Below, piece by piece: positions 1 through 12,600 of a DNA stretch of 64,000 bases (its first letter is position 1; each line of letters begins with the position of its first letter). Source of the DNA: Plasmopara viticola (lineage: Eukaryota > Oomycota > Peronosporomycetes > Peronosporales > Peronosporaceae). The DNA is taken from assembly GCA_001695595.3 (NCBI GenBank), contig MBPM02000076.1, positions 186,001 to 250,000 of the forward strand. Direction: 5' to 3'. The position numbers were made by a program, and so were the translations under genes. The notes under the pieces were generated by a model. It saw only the letters and a list, made by a program, of their open reading frames with translations, was not told where the DNA came from and made no database searches.

Positions 1-200
1 ACACAATATCGTATACATTTGCGGTCAAAGCTATACATATTTTTACTGGTACAGCTCATAGCGATTACCGAAAAGCTAGCTTGCTTGATATGAACGAATG
101 CGCAGTCTTTCCATTTGGCATAAATTAATTAAATTAATCCTGTAATATCATTAGTAGCCTCACAATGTAGCCAGGCGCGCCCGTTTTTGATTAAGAAGTC

Positions 201-213
201 ACCGTATGAGAGT
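201..213. repeat. 13-bp direct repeat, left copy (candidate target-site duplication)
   Basis: The bases accgtatgagagt are repeated perfectly at 1363-1375. The two copies lie exactly at the outer limits of the LINE-derived segment, as expected of a target-site duplication made on insertion. Confidence 0.75.
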
Positions 214-229
214 AATGTAATGTAATGTA

Positions 230-1012
230 TTACGTTATCGCGTTGCCAAGGTATGCACGTGCTAGGCTCAGTCTGGCTAGTCCACGGCATAGAGTGGTGT
301 CCGCATACGTCGAGTCTCGTTCGGCGGGCAGTGCAGCCAGCACCGAGGTCAAATGGGTCTTCCATTTCTTTCGGTCTTGTGCAAGGGTACGTACCACTTC
401 GAGGTCTTGTGCTGTCCGGAGTCGAAAGCCGGAGCCACGGGGAACAAGATTGTGGTCGAGTGTCGAGGGGAGCGTGGTGCGGGGACGTCCGCGCCATTTT
501 GCTGCGGTGGAGAAGAAGTAGGCACGCATCTGGAGGTCAGCTGGAATGTCGGGATAGCGGCGAAGTACATGGCCAAACAGGCGCCAGCGAGCTTGTGTCA
601 GTCGTAGTCTCAGCGGCCGCTCATCACAGAGGTCGTAGAGTCTTGCATTCGAAATGGGTCGGGGGTAGCGATAGCCAAGAGCGTAGCGAAGCTGGCGGCG
701 ATGGAAACTCTCGAGGCCGTGGAGCTCTGACTTGGTAAGAGCCCAGTTGTACAGCAGAATCGGTAGAACGTAGGTGTTGTACAATCGAATGCGTGTCTTG
801 GGTGAGATGAACGTGGGGCGGAGCCAGACGAACCAGAGGCGGTGGAGCGCGAGGGTGGCCAGGGACTTGCGTCGGGATAGATCTTCAATATCGCCGAGGA
901 GTGTTCCGAGCTGTTTAGTGTGGTGCCAAATTTCTTCTCGGGAGCGGGCGTGTCGAGTGGCGCCCGACGGGTTGCAGTGGCGGCGGATTTCGGTGACTTC
1001 GGTCTTGGCTTC
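230..1012 (-). pseudogene. LINE reverse transcriptase, C-terminal portion only
   Basis: The minus-strand frame is open for about 260 codons and contains RT C-terminal landmarks: the TYVLPILLYNWALTKSE stretch (last part of the RT thumb), LHGLESFHRRQLRYALG, and a Trp/Arg-rich stretch RWRLFGHVLRR typical of the region after the polymerase domain in many LINEs. No YADD-like catalytic box is present, because the upstream two thirds of the RT are deleted. The fragment has no start of its own and is a remnant of the parent ORF. Assignment to a LINE is firm; the precise family is inferred only. Confidence 0.75.
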
Positions 1013-1031
1013 GATTTTTTTTTTTCAGGGT

Positions 1032-1199
1032 TAGAAGGAAGTCATCAATGCGGTGCTCACCTCTATCGTAGATCTTGGTTTCGCGGAGGCCAAGGATATC
1101 GACGCGGTAGCGCCGGAGATCTTCGGGGAGTGTTACGTGCTTCTTGCGCTTCGAACCTAGAGAATTCACATTAAAGGAGCCAATCCGGATGCGGTTGGC
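1032..1199 (-). pseudogene. LINE endonuclease (EEP superfamily), N-terminal portion only
   Basis: The minus-strand reading contains RIGSFNVNSLGSKRKKH, the first beta strand with the conserved Asn of exonuclease-endonuclease-phosphatase enzymes, followed by YRVDILGLRETKI, where the Glu matches the metal-binding Glu of AP-type endonucleases. It ends in a Lys run (A-tract) at about 1024, where the sequence switches to the reverse transcriptase tail. The remaining catalytic residues (later Asp and His) are absent. In the intact element this enzyme nicks target DNA to prime reverse transcription; this fragment cannot. Confidence 0.7.
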
Positions 1200-1362
1200 G
1201 CGATTAAGGGCGTGGAAGGGGGTTTGGCCTGGTGCTGGAGACCGTCGCGTCGAGGGTGAGACTCGTTAGAGACCTGCAGATGCCCGAGAGCACCTGCCCG
1301 AAGCGCGCGAGCATTAAGCCCCCGCGCTTGGAAGGAGGGCGTCACCCCAACCTTTTCCGAAA

Positions 1363-1375
1363 ACCGTATGAGAGT
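1363..1375. repeat. 13-bp direct repeat, right copy (candidate target-site duplication)
   Basis: Perfect second copy of the 13-mer at 201-213. It directly follows the 5' limit of the minus-strand LINE fragment. Confidence 0.75.
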
Positions 1376-1569
1376 CACAATAGTTTATTCTCATGTCCAC
1401 ACGTACCAGTTAATTTATTTTTCTTAGGACTCGGTCGATTGGCAAAATTCAAAGCTTTACGGATTTGCACCGTTTGCTATTTTGATTCTCCTTTTATCAA
1501 TCCTCTAATGTAAGTCACCAATCTTACTTAGCGCGATCTTCGCCACAAAGAATCGATGTATTGACCACC

Positions 1570-2733
1570 TTACTTCGGAGACTTAAACATTGCTAAATAC
1601 TCGCACACTGAAGAAGTGATGAGGTCGCCGTTAAGAAAGGGTCGAATGGTTTTCAGATCCTTCACAAAGGCCAAATCGTCTGGTAGCATATTGTAGTGGT
1701 ATAGACCTAGCCACTGCAGCTTCACCGACAGAGTCCTTCCCGTCCCGGGCTCTTTTTGGGGAGTAAGGGTGATCCCACAAACTCCATACTGCACGAGTCT
1801 AGTGGAAGGAATTGGATTACACACATCGTCAGTGATGGCGTCGACGTGGAACATGCCGTATGACGAGGTGAGTTCCGAGCACATGACGTGATTCACCGTC
1901 AACGGGATGGCGTTACCATCGAGATTTAAACGCCAATACTTGACTGGAGCATTTGCACTGTTGAGCATCTTGCGCGTTACATTGATGCCAAAGTGGCGCT
2001 TCATTAAAGCTGGAATGGCTTGGAAAAAAGACACGAGGATCGCCTTGTATACTTGTTCGAGGGTCGCATTCGGAAACTCTGAAATAAACACGCTCGAGAC
2101 AAGCGAGCTGTCTTTCAGGCCCGTGATGTCAACGTGCGAGAGTGGAGTCACTGGCTTGATCTTGTCCGTCTTGCTTCTGCGTGCGAGGACCTTGTCGATA
2201 GCTGCTTGCGCGATCGTGTCGACATTCGAAGGGATCGTGGCGAGGGACCGCTTGTGGTGTGCCACCAACGCTTTTTCACGCTCCTTTGGATCCCGTCCAA
2301 GCTTTGTCTTGAAATGTAGGGCCTGGAGCATTTTTTCCCAGTTCGAGTACAAGGGGGCATGCAAGATGGACGTTTGAAGACTGGCAAATTTGATTTGCTC
2401 TTGGATATGGACATTCTCGAGTTTCAAGTGCACATTCTCAATTTGCGTCACCTCGTACTTCTCACGAGCCGAATGATGCGCGGCTTTGCGTGTGTGTGGG
2501 CAAGGGAGCTCTTGAGTCCACTTGCGTTGCAGTGTCTGCAGTTTCTCCTCCATCGCAGCGACCTGGGCCCGCAGCTGACGAATCTCGTGGGTTGCACTAA
2601 ATCGAACGCGTGTACGAGGAGCCCCAGGGTCGACTCCTTCGCTGTCATTATCAGCGTCCACTTGAGCTCTTCGCTGCCGCTTCATGAAATGATGAATGGT
2701 CAATGATGAGTCTGAACTCGGGGCGGGATGCAT
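1570..2733 (-). CDS. Coiled-coil protein of an oomycete-type family, paralogue 1
   Basis: Intact 387-residue single-exon ORF starting with ATG at 2733. Residues 17-35 are basic then acidic (MKRQRRAQ, DADNDSEG). Residues 48-75 (SATHEIRQLRAQVAAMEEKL) and about 88-118 form two heptad-like helical segments, so a dimerising coiled coil or bZIP-like start is likely. Residues about 200-380 form a compact globular half with alternating hydrophobic strands (VSSVFISEFPNATLEQVYKA, WLGLYHYNMLPDD). The second copy at 25.16-26.40 kb shares this order and many exact words, which supports real coding. I associate the architecture with large oomycete families of N-terminal coiled coil plus START-like C-terminus (some annotated M96 mating-specific-like), but this is from memory and unproven. 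No signal peptide or membrane segment. A later start at residue 17 (2685) is possible. It sits next to the deleted LINE and faces the gene desert. Confidence 0.75.
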   Translation of the reverse strand: MHPAPSSDSSLTIHHFMKRQRRAQVDADNDSEGVDPGAPRTRVRFSATHEIRQLRAQVAAMEEKLQTLQRKWTQELPCPHTRKAAHHSAREKYEVTQIENVHLKLENVHIQEQIKFASLQTSILHAPLYSNWEKMLQALHFKTKLGRDPKEREKALVAHHKRSLATIPSNVDTIAQAAIDKVLARRSKTDKIKPVTPLSHVDITGLKDSSLVSSVFISEFPNATLEQVYKAILVSFFQAIPALMKRHFGINVTRKMLNSANAPVKYWRLNLDGNAIPLTVNHVMCSELTSSYGMFHVDAITDDVCNPIPSTRLVQYGVCGITLTPQKEPGTGRTLSVKLQWLGLYHYNMLPDDLAFVKDLKTIRPFLNGDLITSSVCEYLAMFKSPK

Positions 2734-5700
2734 TTTGCTGCATTTTTTGTCTCAAAGCGTAGGATGGAGCGGTGATGGGGGTGGGAATCGAAATGTATTT
2801 CGAAAGCTTCGCCGGGTGGGTGGTGGACGGAAGATATGGAGATTCGATCGAGGAGGAAGACTCGGTTGCGACCTTCTTAGACGGACATAGACACGCGGGC
2901 CAGACACGAATAATAATAAATAACTACTGCCCGTATAGACAATTCTCTCCAGACTAGAAAGCATACAAAGAAAAGTGTCGGAATCCACTTGCAGTGTACA
3001 GTATCAGGAATATGAGTTTTTTTTCCAGGTCCGTGTCATGCACAATAAGACTCTTTTCTGGAATCGGCTGGTCCTCCACAGCCATACAGGTACGACACCA
3101 TATAGACAAGTCATGGACGCATGCAAGCTCACGTGGTGCAGCCGAGAACGTACCTAGCACCTAAAACGAACGTGTTTTTTCTTCAAGGGCGATACGCTTA
3201 CAATTAAAGAAAAAAAAGAGTATTTCATATACTGTATCGTACCTCACTGACTAAAGAATTCCAGCCAGTATGCTTTTGGGTACATACAGTACGAGTGTAT
3301 TAGACACCCGATCAACTTTGGACCCTATTCATGTAGCGGCGGGCAATTTCTCCACTTTCGAGTACAATGTAAATGACGGATGGCACACGACCACAAGTAG
3401 CGACCGCGTGCGCGACCCATGCAAACTCCGCAGCTCGAAACGTAAGATCAATCATTTACGGTACGCGTAAAATACGTGCAGGGTACAAAAAGCTACTTTC
3501 CACAATCGACACTTTAAAGTTTGAGTAATGCCAACGATTTGACATGCACAACCCAGCTGCACAAAACAGCTTCACACTTATTGGCTCACTTGCGAAAGCT
3601 TGCGCATTAGTCGGCAAATTTTCAAAGTAAAATTGTTTTGGGTCTTAAGTTTGCGAAACCGTCATTTTACATATTAGGCCCCGCATTTGACATATAATCG
3701 ACCATACACATAGCCAGAACCATGTGATGTCATCCTTTTGTTCAACATGCATTTTATAGTGTGACCTATTCATTGCACATGCCTCTAATGCCAAGTGTAC
3801 CTGAACTTTATATATCTCGTTTGGAGCAGGGACCTGGGCTGCTTGCTTAGTGAGCATACTCCATTGTTGACATGCACTTGAGTCTCACTCCTATTTTTAC
3901 AATCAAAATGTCGACGTACGTTGTCCTGGCAATGTCGTTTTTCTATCACTGGCTGATCAAATTACAATTTTCGTGATTGCTTTCCAAAAGCCCGGTCAAA
4001 TTCACATATTCGTGACCTAGACCACATCACGTAGGCTTGAAGCCCTGCACTCAGCATCCGCCGAGCTAAGTACAGTCCCTGATTTTAAAATTGGCTCGTG
4101 TGCTACCAGTATACCAATCCTCCTTAGCACTGAGCAGCCAACATAGGTTTTACCCCTTCAGCTTGTAACCGTGTACCCTGCACAATAAAAAATCACATGT
4201 ACTGATTCCTTCCATTCTCAGCCTTGACGCAGGCAAAATTATCCTCCCAGCCGCTTCGGAAGTCTATGCGAAGAAATTCTGTGATTTGTCTTGTTGCGAA
4301 CTCTTGCGTTCTGCCTAAAACCGACAGTTGGTTTGTTCAAATGAAACGTCATGCTAGTGATGCTGGTAGTGCTTTTATATAGACCTCTTTTTAGGTATTA
4401 TTGTATATAAATGGCGTGTCAATATCAAGCTGCTAACTATCGCAACAACCACGGCCAGCTCAACTATTATAGAGCTTATGCTAGTCTCGGGTGCGTACGT
4501 TATAAAAGTCAACATCGAACTTCTGTCAAAGATGTATTTAGCCTTACAGCGTTCACCTTGTCCGTGATCATTGCGCTTCTTTGTCAATTCTACCGACATC
4601 CAATTGGACAAACGGTCATCTTCCTTGGAGCTAATTCCCGTGAATCGCTATCTACAATATCATTGAGCTTCATTTTATTTTTATTTTCACCCATTCTAGT
4701 GCTCATAGATTCCTGATACAAAGTGAGGACATCATTTTCTTTATCGCATTAGCATCGTAAATTAGCACGTTTTCTGCGTGAAGATCGCCTTAACACCTCG
4801 GCGATTCGTTGGTTATGACAGTCACCGCTGACTGAGCTTATGTCACAGTCCACTTGTGCGAGTTGCTATTAGTCAGTCTGTGCTCGGGTACTATATCTAT
4901 CATTTATGCACACATGAGTTGCTTTCTTTCCAAACGTAAGTTAAACTGTTGTTCGTCTCTTGCTCTGGCCCTCGCTCGAATGTTATCGGCTCTATTTCAT
5001 TAAATGTAAGAGCACCTTTAGCTTCACGGACTCTTATCGGCATTACACCTTCTACTGACAGTATTAGCACAACAATTGTGACTTGTGACGGTCGCTCCGG
5101 AGATTGTTCACACTAAATTATAGACCCGGTCACATTCCATCGATCTATGCCACTCACACACTCTTCGGCATAAATGCTGCAGCAGGGCTGCCGTAGCCGT
5201 TTGTCGAATGAAAGCGAAAGTGCAGGTCTCTGACAATCGCATTGTGCTGAGAGCCAATACGAGTCGCAGATTGCTTTGCTATCTGTACGACTTTAAGTAT
5301 TAGTAAGAACAAGAGCCAAAGTAAAGTCGTCAGAATACCTCGTTTCATCCCCGCTATAGTAAGCTATACTATCGGATGTCAGTTTGGTCGATTGCAGAGC
5401 ACACTCGTGCCACACGTGTTTATAATCCTCGTTTTGAAGGATACAAGATGATTAAAAGTATTTCGCGCACTTCGGCTCATAAGAGTAAAGGGAGTGAGTG
5501 CTGCCCTCGAAGAAGTCCGAACCCTTTTTGTAAATCTACGTATCGAACCACTTAGCCGAATAGCACTCTGCATACAACGAGTTCATCCAAAGAGCATTCT
5601 CATAAGTCCATACGTCATCCATCGCAAACTTACGAACGACGCGTCTACTTCACGCAATCTGTACTCGTTCTCCAATCGAGCGTTTTCGGCGGATGAGTAA

Positions 5701-8296
5701 GACTTACAGTCGATAGCCTTCATAGGGTGCAGTAAAACGAGGCGCAGTTGCAGCCGAAACAATATCTGAATATACGAACCCAGCACAAGTTCGTACGCGA
5801 TGAACCGACTACGATCGTCCGCGACAACTGACTACGATTGTCCACGAGTACCATGAATGCACTCATTTTCGACCTCGACAATTGCTCAGCGTGAGGCGCG
5901 CTCAGCTCTTTCAGCCATATTGAAGCCTTTATGCAAATCGTATCATGCCTGACACAACAACGTCTACTGTAAGCCCTACTGATCTAATGTGACGTCTGGG
6001 AATGAAAAAAAAAGCTTTAGTCTTTTAGAACAGGAGAAGGAGTAGTTATACAGTGTGCTCGAGCTTTGCAGCAGCTTTGGTGGAGTCGATAAGCAGGTAG
6101 AGCTGTTCCATTGGAGCTACTTCGCTTGGCTAAAGATCTATTATCTTGTTGATTGCGAGGAGAATGTCAGCCAACAGCGTATGGCTTGCAAAAGCATGCT
6201 TCCGAGAAAACCTCTATCGCACCGGTAATCAAAGACCTTGAGAAGAGCTCCGCTAATACTAGCTTTGAAATTTGTGTTTGTTCAAGTTCGCTGATTACCA
6301 TTTTTAAAAGCATAAACGACATCGGGACAACACTGCCGATCCAAAGCCCATTTTTTACGAGATCTCGGGGCGAGACATATCCTTCACCTCACTAGATAAG
6401 GGCTTGTCCCCAGCGACGATGGCTTCCAAGCATTGAGGAGATTTGTCTTATAGGGCTATCCAGCTCGTGGCTATCGAGTAGCAATACGCGATGATTTTGT
6501 CGATCGTGAAAAAATTCAAGGACGACACGCTCAGCGCACGATCAAGGTATACATTGGACGGCTCAAAGGAACACAAGGCAGTGGTCACAGCTGATTTGAT
6601 GAGAAAGGAGCGGTAGGCGAAAAAAAAAGTGGTCGAGTCGGACACTCAAATTATGGAATGACGCTGTTTTGCTGTCGGATGAATGGTGAGCTTGTTGGCT
6701 TGTTGACTTCTTGATACAACCCCTAATAGCGTGATCGAAAAGTTTAAATATTGCGGGCAGGGGGGTCAATATAGTAAAAAGGGCCAGTAAGATAAACAGA
6801 GATAAACGCCCTGCCACTTAAGATGGTCATAAACTTATGAATAAGAGCCGAGCAGGCAAAGCATATGTGTACGAAGTCACTGTTTGCCATACTGCTTGCT
6901 AAATTTACCTATTCTTTTGACATGTGTATTGAAAAGCTGAAAAGAGCAGCACAGTCGAATGACTACTTTGAACGCATATCAGTAGAAATGGCTACAATAG
7001 ACTGTAAATTTAGGACGTTTTTTAACAAGGAGGTTTATCGACAAAATTCAGCTCACAATTGGATTCGTAATGCTTAATTAAGTTTCGCAACAATAATTAT
7101 TAATGATGATACGGATAGCAATACATACTTCAGGATATAGACAGATAGCAACCTGCGACTTGTATTGGAGATACTTACAGAAAAAAAGATTAGTGCTCAT
7201 GCTTTTATCAAGCAAACAGCTACTTTTTCTAGTAGTACGTGTAGTCAATCGACCACTAAGTCATTGCGATTGGTCATCGGCAACGATAAAGCAGTATCCT
7301 CATATTTTCTGGGGCATGCATGATGGCCTGAAGAAGCTGATAATCTTGCTCAGCCCTGAGACAATGCTTTGATTGTGCAAAGGCCTAGTGCGATTTGATG
7401 CGTTAGTAAGCGTATCTTAGCTCAAACGCTGTCTTGAGCATTTAATACAAGAAAGTGCAGTGCCGTCTGCGTCAACGACGCCGGAGTCTGAGTATAGATG
7501 CCCAACTCAAATCGAGCAGATCATTGTGAGAGCAAAGACCTTCAAAAAGGAAGGCTGATCTGGATTAGATGAGATTAAACTGGCCATGATCTCGGTTCTG
7601 TTGTGAGCGAATTAACAAAGCGCGATCTTAAAATTCGGGAAGAGCGCACAGGTTGGCATTCACCAACTTAAACCAATCTGAGGCTTTGCTTCCTACCTGT
7701 CAAACAAGCCTCTACGCCGAGTAATGCATACCGAATGCAGTCATCCGCCAAGGTGATAAATATTTGGTGAACATTGTCTAGGAGCAAAATTTGCGTGTCG
7801 AGAAGGCCAGCAACACCCCCTTTAAAAGATGGCGGTCACGTCTCTATAAGTAAACATCTCATAATGATGGCCCGAATGGTGGCAATTCGCGCGTACCCAA
7901 CCTCTCTCCAGTATGTCATGATAGTAGTTGTATAAATAAAATTTAGCTTTCAGAATTTACGGATTGGACGAGGCTCAGAGTCAGGGCCCATCAAGCGATC
8001 AAGTCCTCGTGGTTCAAGCTATATTGATGCGTACGAATCAGTCCCCTAAGCTACTAGCCAGAGCGTTGGCATTGTCTATGCGTGAAATAGGAATCTTGTC
8101 ATTTCCGGCGGAGGAATCTTCTGCGCCAAGATTTTTTAAAAAAAGATAAGCCCCTGCGGCTTACCAGGTGTATGGTATAACGTGATATAGCAGTAGCACT
8201 CATTCATCGTGATGCGGCCTTCCGGGTAAGAATCAAATCCTGCTGAGCCTCAAAAGCGACGGAGATCGATAGGGTTTAGCCTTAAAGAGCTTTTAA
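2734..8296. other. Gene-poor AT-rich stretch
   Basis: I found no open frame here that looks like a real protein. The longest frames are under 105 codons, overlap on opposite strands, and have no recognisable motif. No tRNA or rRNA could be recognised. Probably decayed repeat DNA. Confidence 0.5.
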
Positions 8297-8425
8297 ATGA
8301 AAATAGGGGTCGTGTTTGCATGTCTGGCTTGCTTATGTGTCAGATTACGGTGGAAGGTTTTGGTAATCAATGTTCGGTCATCGTCAGCTCCGGGACATCC
8401 AGAAACTACGTTTGACAACTTATAA
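8297..8425 (+). CDS. Possible small secreted peptide (42 aa) or broken secreted gene
   Basis: An ATG at 8297 opens a short frame whose first 16 residues, MKIGVVFACLACLCVR, look like a signal peptide (Lys, then a hydrophobic Val/Phe/Ala/Leu/Cys core). The frame then runs through a Ser/Pro-rich piece to TAA at 8425. It may be the 5' end of a decayed secreted-protein gene, or chance. No promoter or homologue was recognised. Confidence 0.2.
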   Translation: MKIGVVFACLACLCVRLRWKVLVINVRSSSAPGHPETTFDNL

Positions 8426-9309
8426 GGCTGGATTCCAAAGCACACCCAGGTGTGAATGTCTTTGTTCGCTTAGCAAGAGGATAGAGGCAATGTTTTCAAA
8501 TCGATAAGCGTCAATGTGTAAAGTTTTTTGACACAGGTATAGTCAAATACTATCTATTTTTTTCACCGCAAAACTTATGTATCCCATAATCTACAAGATA
8601 ATGACGAATGCAAGACAGACCCAGAAACTGTACCCATAAAGCGACCATCGCCACTTGTGATTGTCCACCTTGCAGCTCGTACACGCCGAATTGATCGTGC
8701 TAATATCATAGTGTCTGTAGTAACAAAGCTAGAAAAAAGGTATGACGTATGTTGTATTTGAAATGTCACAAATCTAATCTGCTTGGAGGTCAACGATCTT
8801 GGATGCTACCCACTTTAACCCTAGCAGATCTTGGGTTAGTCATCTACACACCTTTGCAGGAAACAAGGAGTGCTATTGACAAGCTTTTTGACCGGTTTGG
8901 TTAGCTTGTTAAACATTGTGACGTCAGAGCTGGTGTCAAAGACAGAATTTCGAGCACGTACGCTACTAAGCGCTGCTAATAAAAAACTTCAATTTCTGCA
9001 AGCTAATGATATCTTGTGGAGCGAAAAAAAATTATCTGGTCGATTTGTGTAAGAAGTAGCATTTGCTGCGTGTCATTGATGACACGGATGTCGCTTAGCC
9101 AATGAAAGGTTGGATGATATCATGTGAAGCGGAATGTATAACTGCGCGTGGAACGATACAAAAGTTTCGGAGCAGTGCTTGGAAAAATACCCACAGCACT
9201 CTAAATATGTAATGGGTGACAAATCGGGTTTGAATTTAAGCAGCATAAGCCAGACACGTTCAATGTGCATGGAGTGGTACATTATCGAAAACGCGTTGCT
9301 TGCGTTAAA

Positions 9310-9663
9310 ATGGCAGCTTTGTTGTATGAGTTAGCGGCTTCAGCCCAGATTCAAAGGCGAGTATCTTACGCTGCACGTGGGGCTGCAAATCGGGTACTAG
9401 GTAACGCTCGTAGAGGAGCGCTTGTTGCTATCATGCTAGGTATGACTGACGGTAGGCTGTGGCTTTCTGCGCGCGCACCTAATAATGTGCGTAAAATGAC
9501 ATGCAGATCAGGGATCGACGCTCCTCGTGGACAGCGTTTGCAGTATATCCGGCGTGACACAGTCGACCAAAGTTCAAACTTTATGGGTCGTCTCCCTTCT
9601 ACTGCGCGTGAGAGGTACATCTCTCGCCAAGCATGGACTCTAATGAACAAAGCCGTTTACTAA
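9310..9663 (+). CDS. Unrecognised basic protein ORF
   Basis: ATG at 9310 (the frame is open further upstream from a GTG at 9265) gives a 117-residue, Arg/Ala-rich product ending at TAA 9661-9663. Beginning MAALLYELAASAQIQRR, it includes YAARGAANRVLGNARRGAL and several Arg-Tyr pairs near the end (RERYISRQAW). The segment is visibly richer in G and C than its surroundings, which is why I list it. No family motif, signal peptide or membrane segment is seen. The opposite strand is also open over most of the same stretch, so coding status is uncertain. It could be a fragment of a mobile element. Confidence 0.25.
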   Translation: MAALLYELAASAQIQRRVSYAARGAANRVLGNARRGALVAIMLGMTDGRLWLSARAPNNVRKMTCRSGIDAPRGQRLQYIRRDTVDQSSNFMGRLPSTARERYISRQAWTLMNKAVY

Positions 9664-12600
9664 GTGTCAATATTGACGTCTGTACGTCAACGCACAGTCA
9701 ATAAGTCTTAAATGGGACACTTAATTAACGTTCAGGTCACCGATCTTATCAGTGAGAAGACGAGATCTCATGATGGTCACCAATCAGTGAGTAGTCTCTC
9801 GTTTGAGTGAGGTAGGCCTTAAGTAGACATCTGAGTAAGCAATGATAGTACTTAATTTTGCAAATTATTTAAGGGAGTATGCAGTAATGAAAAGCCAGAT
9901 CAGACCGAAATCTATTATATCAGTAAGTACTTTGCTCTAATTGAAAAAAAAAATATCATAGCGCTTGAGGAGCCGATAGCATCGTTGGGGTATTGCCATG
10001 CGACCCAAAAAGATATATTTTCTACCATAAATAGTTGTAGCCGTTTTAAATGAGACTAAAGGAACTCATTGCACGGAGAGAACTGTAATCGTGAAGAGTT
10101 CATCAGCTACGTATTTTTTTTTACCAATAAACACCTGCATGTAGTCTCATTGGACCCGCCGTCGGTAATAAAGTTAATTCTTTTGCATTGACAAGAGTTT
10201 GGAAGCTAAATACTGCATACCATTATAGTTGAAGGAGAAGGACATCGTTTGTGCAAACTTTTGTGCAAAGCACGAGTTTTAAAAAAATGTAATCCTTACA
10301 TCTTGCGTCAGAACGCCAAATGACAAATAGCTTATTGCACACGCCTCTAGCTAGTCAAATGCGATTGCCACCCTGCACAGATAAAAATTGTATAATAGGA
10401 TGCATTGCAATCGACACGACAAGATGTACAATTCACAGTGCATGGAAGTATCGTCAAATCTTAAGTACCATGCCAATATTGCGATCAGCTCTAAAACTAG
10501 TATACTTTATGAGTGTTTGGCCATTCCTGGTGCTATTTAACGCGTTTGCGACGTTTAAACGGCTAAAGAGACTACTGTTCAGGTCTAAGGAAAATTTGTC
10601 TATTCCTGAGCGGCCAAACAAACATTGTATATACATGGATTGTGAACTCTTTATGAAGAAAGACTTGGAGACGTTCTTCTCAACCTTCTTGCCGGATATC
10701 AAGTTTTGCTAGAAATCTTAGTAGTTGTAGATCCTAAAGATTGCCCTCTAAGTATTAGTGAAGTAGCTCTACTGGCAGATAATCTGGCACAGCTGACTGC
10801 GGGTAATAACGGCGCGCAAGCGGTAAGAAAAGCTAATAAGACACACTGGGACCGCATCTTTATAAGAAGATACCAATGTGGGTAGCAAAGTTTATAAAGA
10901 AAGAATTAAGTAAGCGAAGTACCTGGCGGAGGTAAAAGACTTATAGATCGTGTTTTTAAGGTAGAAACCTCGCTCAAGGTTATAAATACATCTCTCGTTC
11001 TCTTTTAGAGACAACATAAGTAGCGCTTAGGTTTAGCATTATAATTAGTTTCTTGAATGTCAGCATTTCTAGTATATCTTTAACTAAAGAGATACATACA
11101 TGTGATGCCCAGAGACTGCGCATTAAAACACGTATACATAGAAGTGAGGTACAAAATTAATCTTGTGCAATACACTAAGCACTATGACATACAAGAGTCA
11201 TATTCCCAAGAACAGTTTTAAGCTCATTGATGCCTTTATTGTCGAAAATGCAGAAAAAGGCTGGCTTTGGAAATTGAAGCCTATGAAGTCGTCACCGACA
11301 CGACACGTTTAAATATCGAACGGAGAGTGGTGATCAGTTTATGTATGATGTAAAATATATTGACACGGTACAACCGTCCTACCGTAGAGGGTATTGCTAA
11401 ACAGCATCACCCATTTTACGTTGGATTGGGCATTGAAGTAATTATTTTCAGCTATTAAATCGTTTAGGGAGTCAGGTGTATTCCCCTGGCGGTTGTGCCT
11501 AGCGGCATGCTATGTGAGTACTCAGTGGCTCCGGCAATATATGGTTGCTTGGTCGCTTTGCAGTTTAAGCCATTACAGCCTTAAGATCCGTTGTGATCTG
11601 TCGACATGGTTGTCCATAGCCAACTTATAAGACGTAAGGCACTCTCAATTTTCAGCTCGTTTAGAAATTCCTTCAAGATATGCCAACATCGTCGAACTTG
11701 GCGTTGCAGCAGAAAATCGAAGTCCTTGCTGCCCTGTCAAAATTCATGATGTATGTACACACTCCAAGAAAGTAAGGCCATCGTTCGGTTGATCTACGCT
11801 GCAATATCAAAAGCATGAAGCAATAACGAGTGACTGGGTCTCCCAGTGCCGTCATTCGGTCCTTTAGAAACAGGCCCTAAGTTGCGCTGGTAGAACCAGC
11901 GTCGGAACGCCTTAGAAAACAAACCTTCGAGCAGACACTTTATCTGGATTCCCTTAAATAAAAACCTTTACGAAGTGTCATATACGCCATCTCCGATTGC
12001 AATTAGCTACCACTCGATGGGGATGGGTATCTACGTGACATAGTGCTTCAGTCGAACAAACCTTGGAGCACAGTACAGATACTGACAAGGAAACTACGCA
12101 ATCGAAAATATACAAATTCAATGAAGCTTTGTGCTTTTCGATACGTTTTGTTCAGGCCAAGCTCACCCACATCAAACGGATAAATTAATTAAGATTTTTG
12201 AGCTGTTGGCGCGATTCCTTAATGCAGACGAGGATGTCAAAGTGAAGTGAATAATTTTCAGACAGCGACCGCAACCTAATCGATATGAGCAGGCAAACGA
12301 GATGCTCTATGACAGCGAGATATCGAGTGATCAAGACAAAGATCTGAAGTAATACCTTCTTTTCGAGACAAATTATACTGTAAGCGAGATGGTCATTCGG
12401 ACAGTGAGAAAAGGATTTTCTCGATCAATGCAGCAGCTCTGTGCCCACCTGTACAAGTAGGTGGACAAGTATTTGAGGATATGTAAAAAGACTACAAAAG
12501 GGTCAGACATGTCGCTTAAAGGCTTCGTCTCCATCGAAGGCTGTCTTCATTTCTGATCTGTCCATTAGCCTCGACTTAGTCTTTGAAATGTCAGTACTTT

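Larger units (their letters stand above)
214..1362 (-). mobile_element. Internally deleted non-LTR (LINE) retrotransposon
   Basis: On the minus strand the segment begins with the N-terminal part of a LINE endonuclease and jumps, after a run of A residues (minus strand) near 1014-1024, to the C-terminal part of a reverse transcriptase reading to about 230. The middle of the endonuclease and the RT catalytic core are missing, so the copy is about 1.15 kb instead of several kb and cannot be autonomous. The 3' end carries three short TAATG units (212-226, plus strand), like the short tandem tails of some LINE clades. It is flanked by a perfect 13-bp direct repeat, which suggests that the deletion existed before, or arose during, a fairly recent insertion. 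The clade is not determined. Confidence 0.8.
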
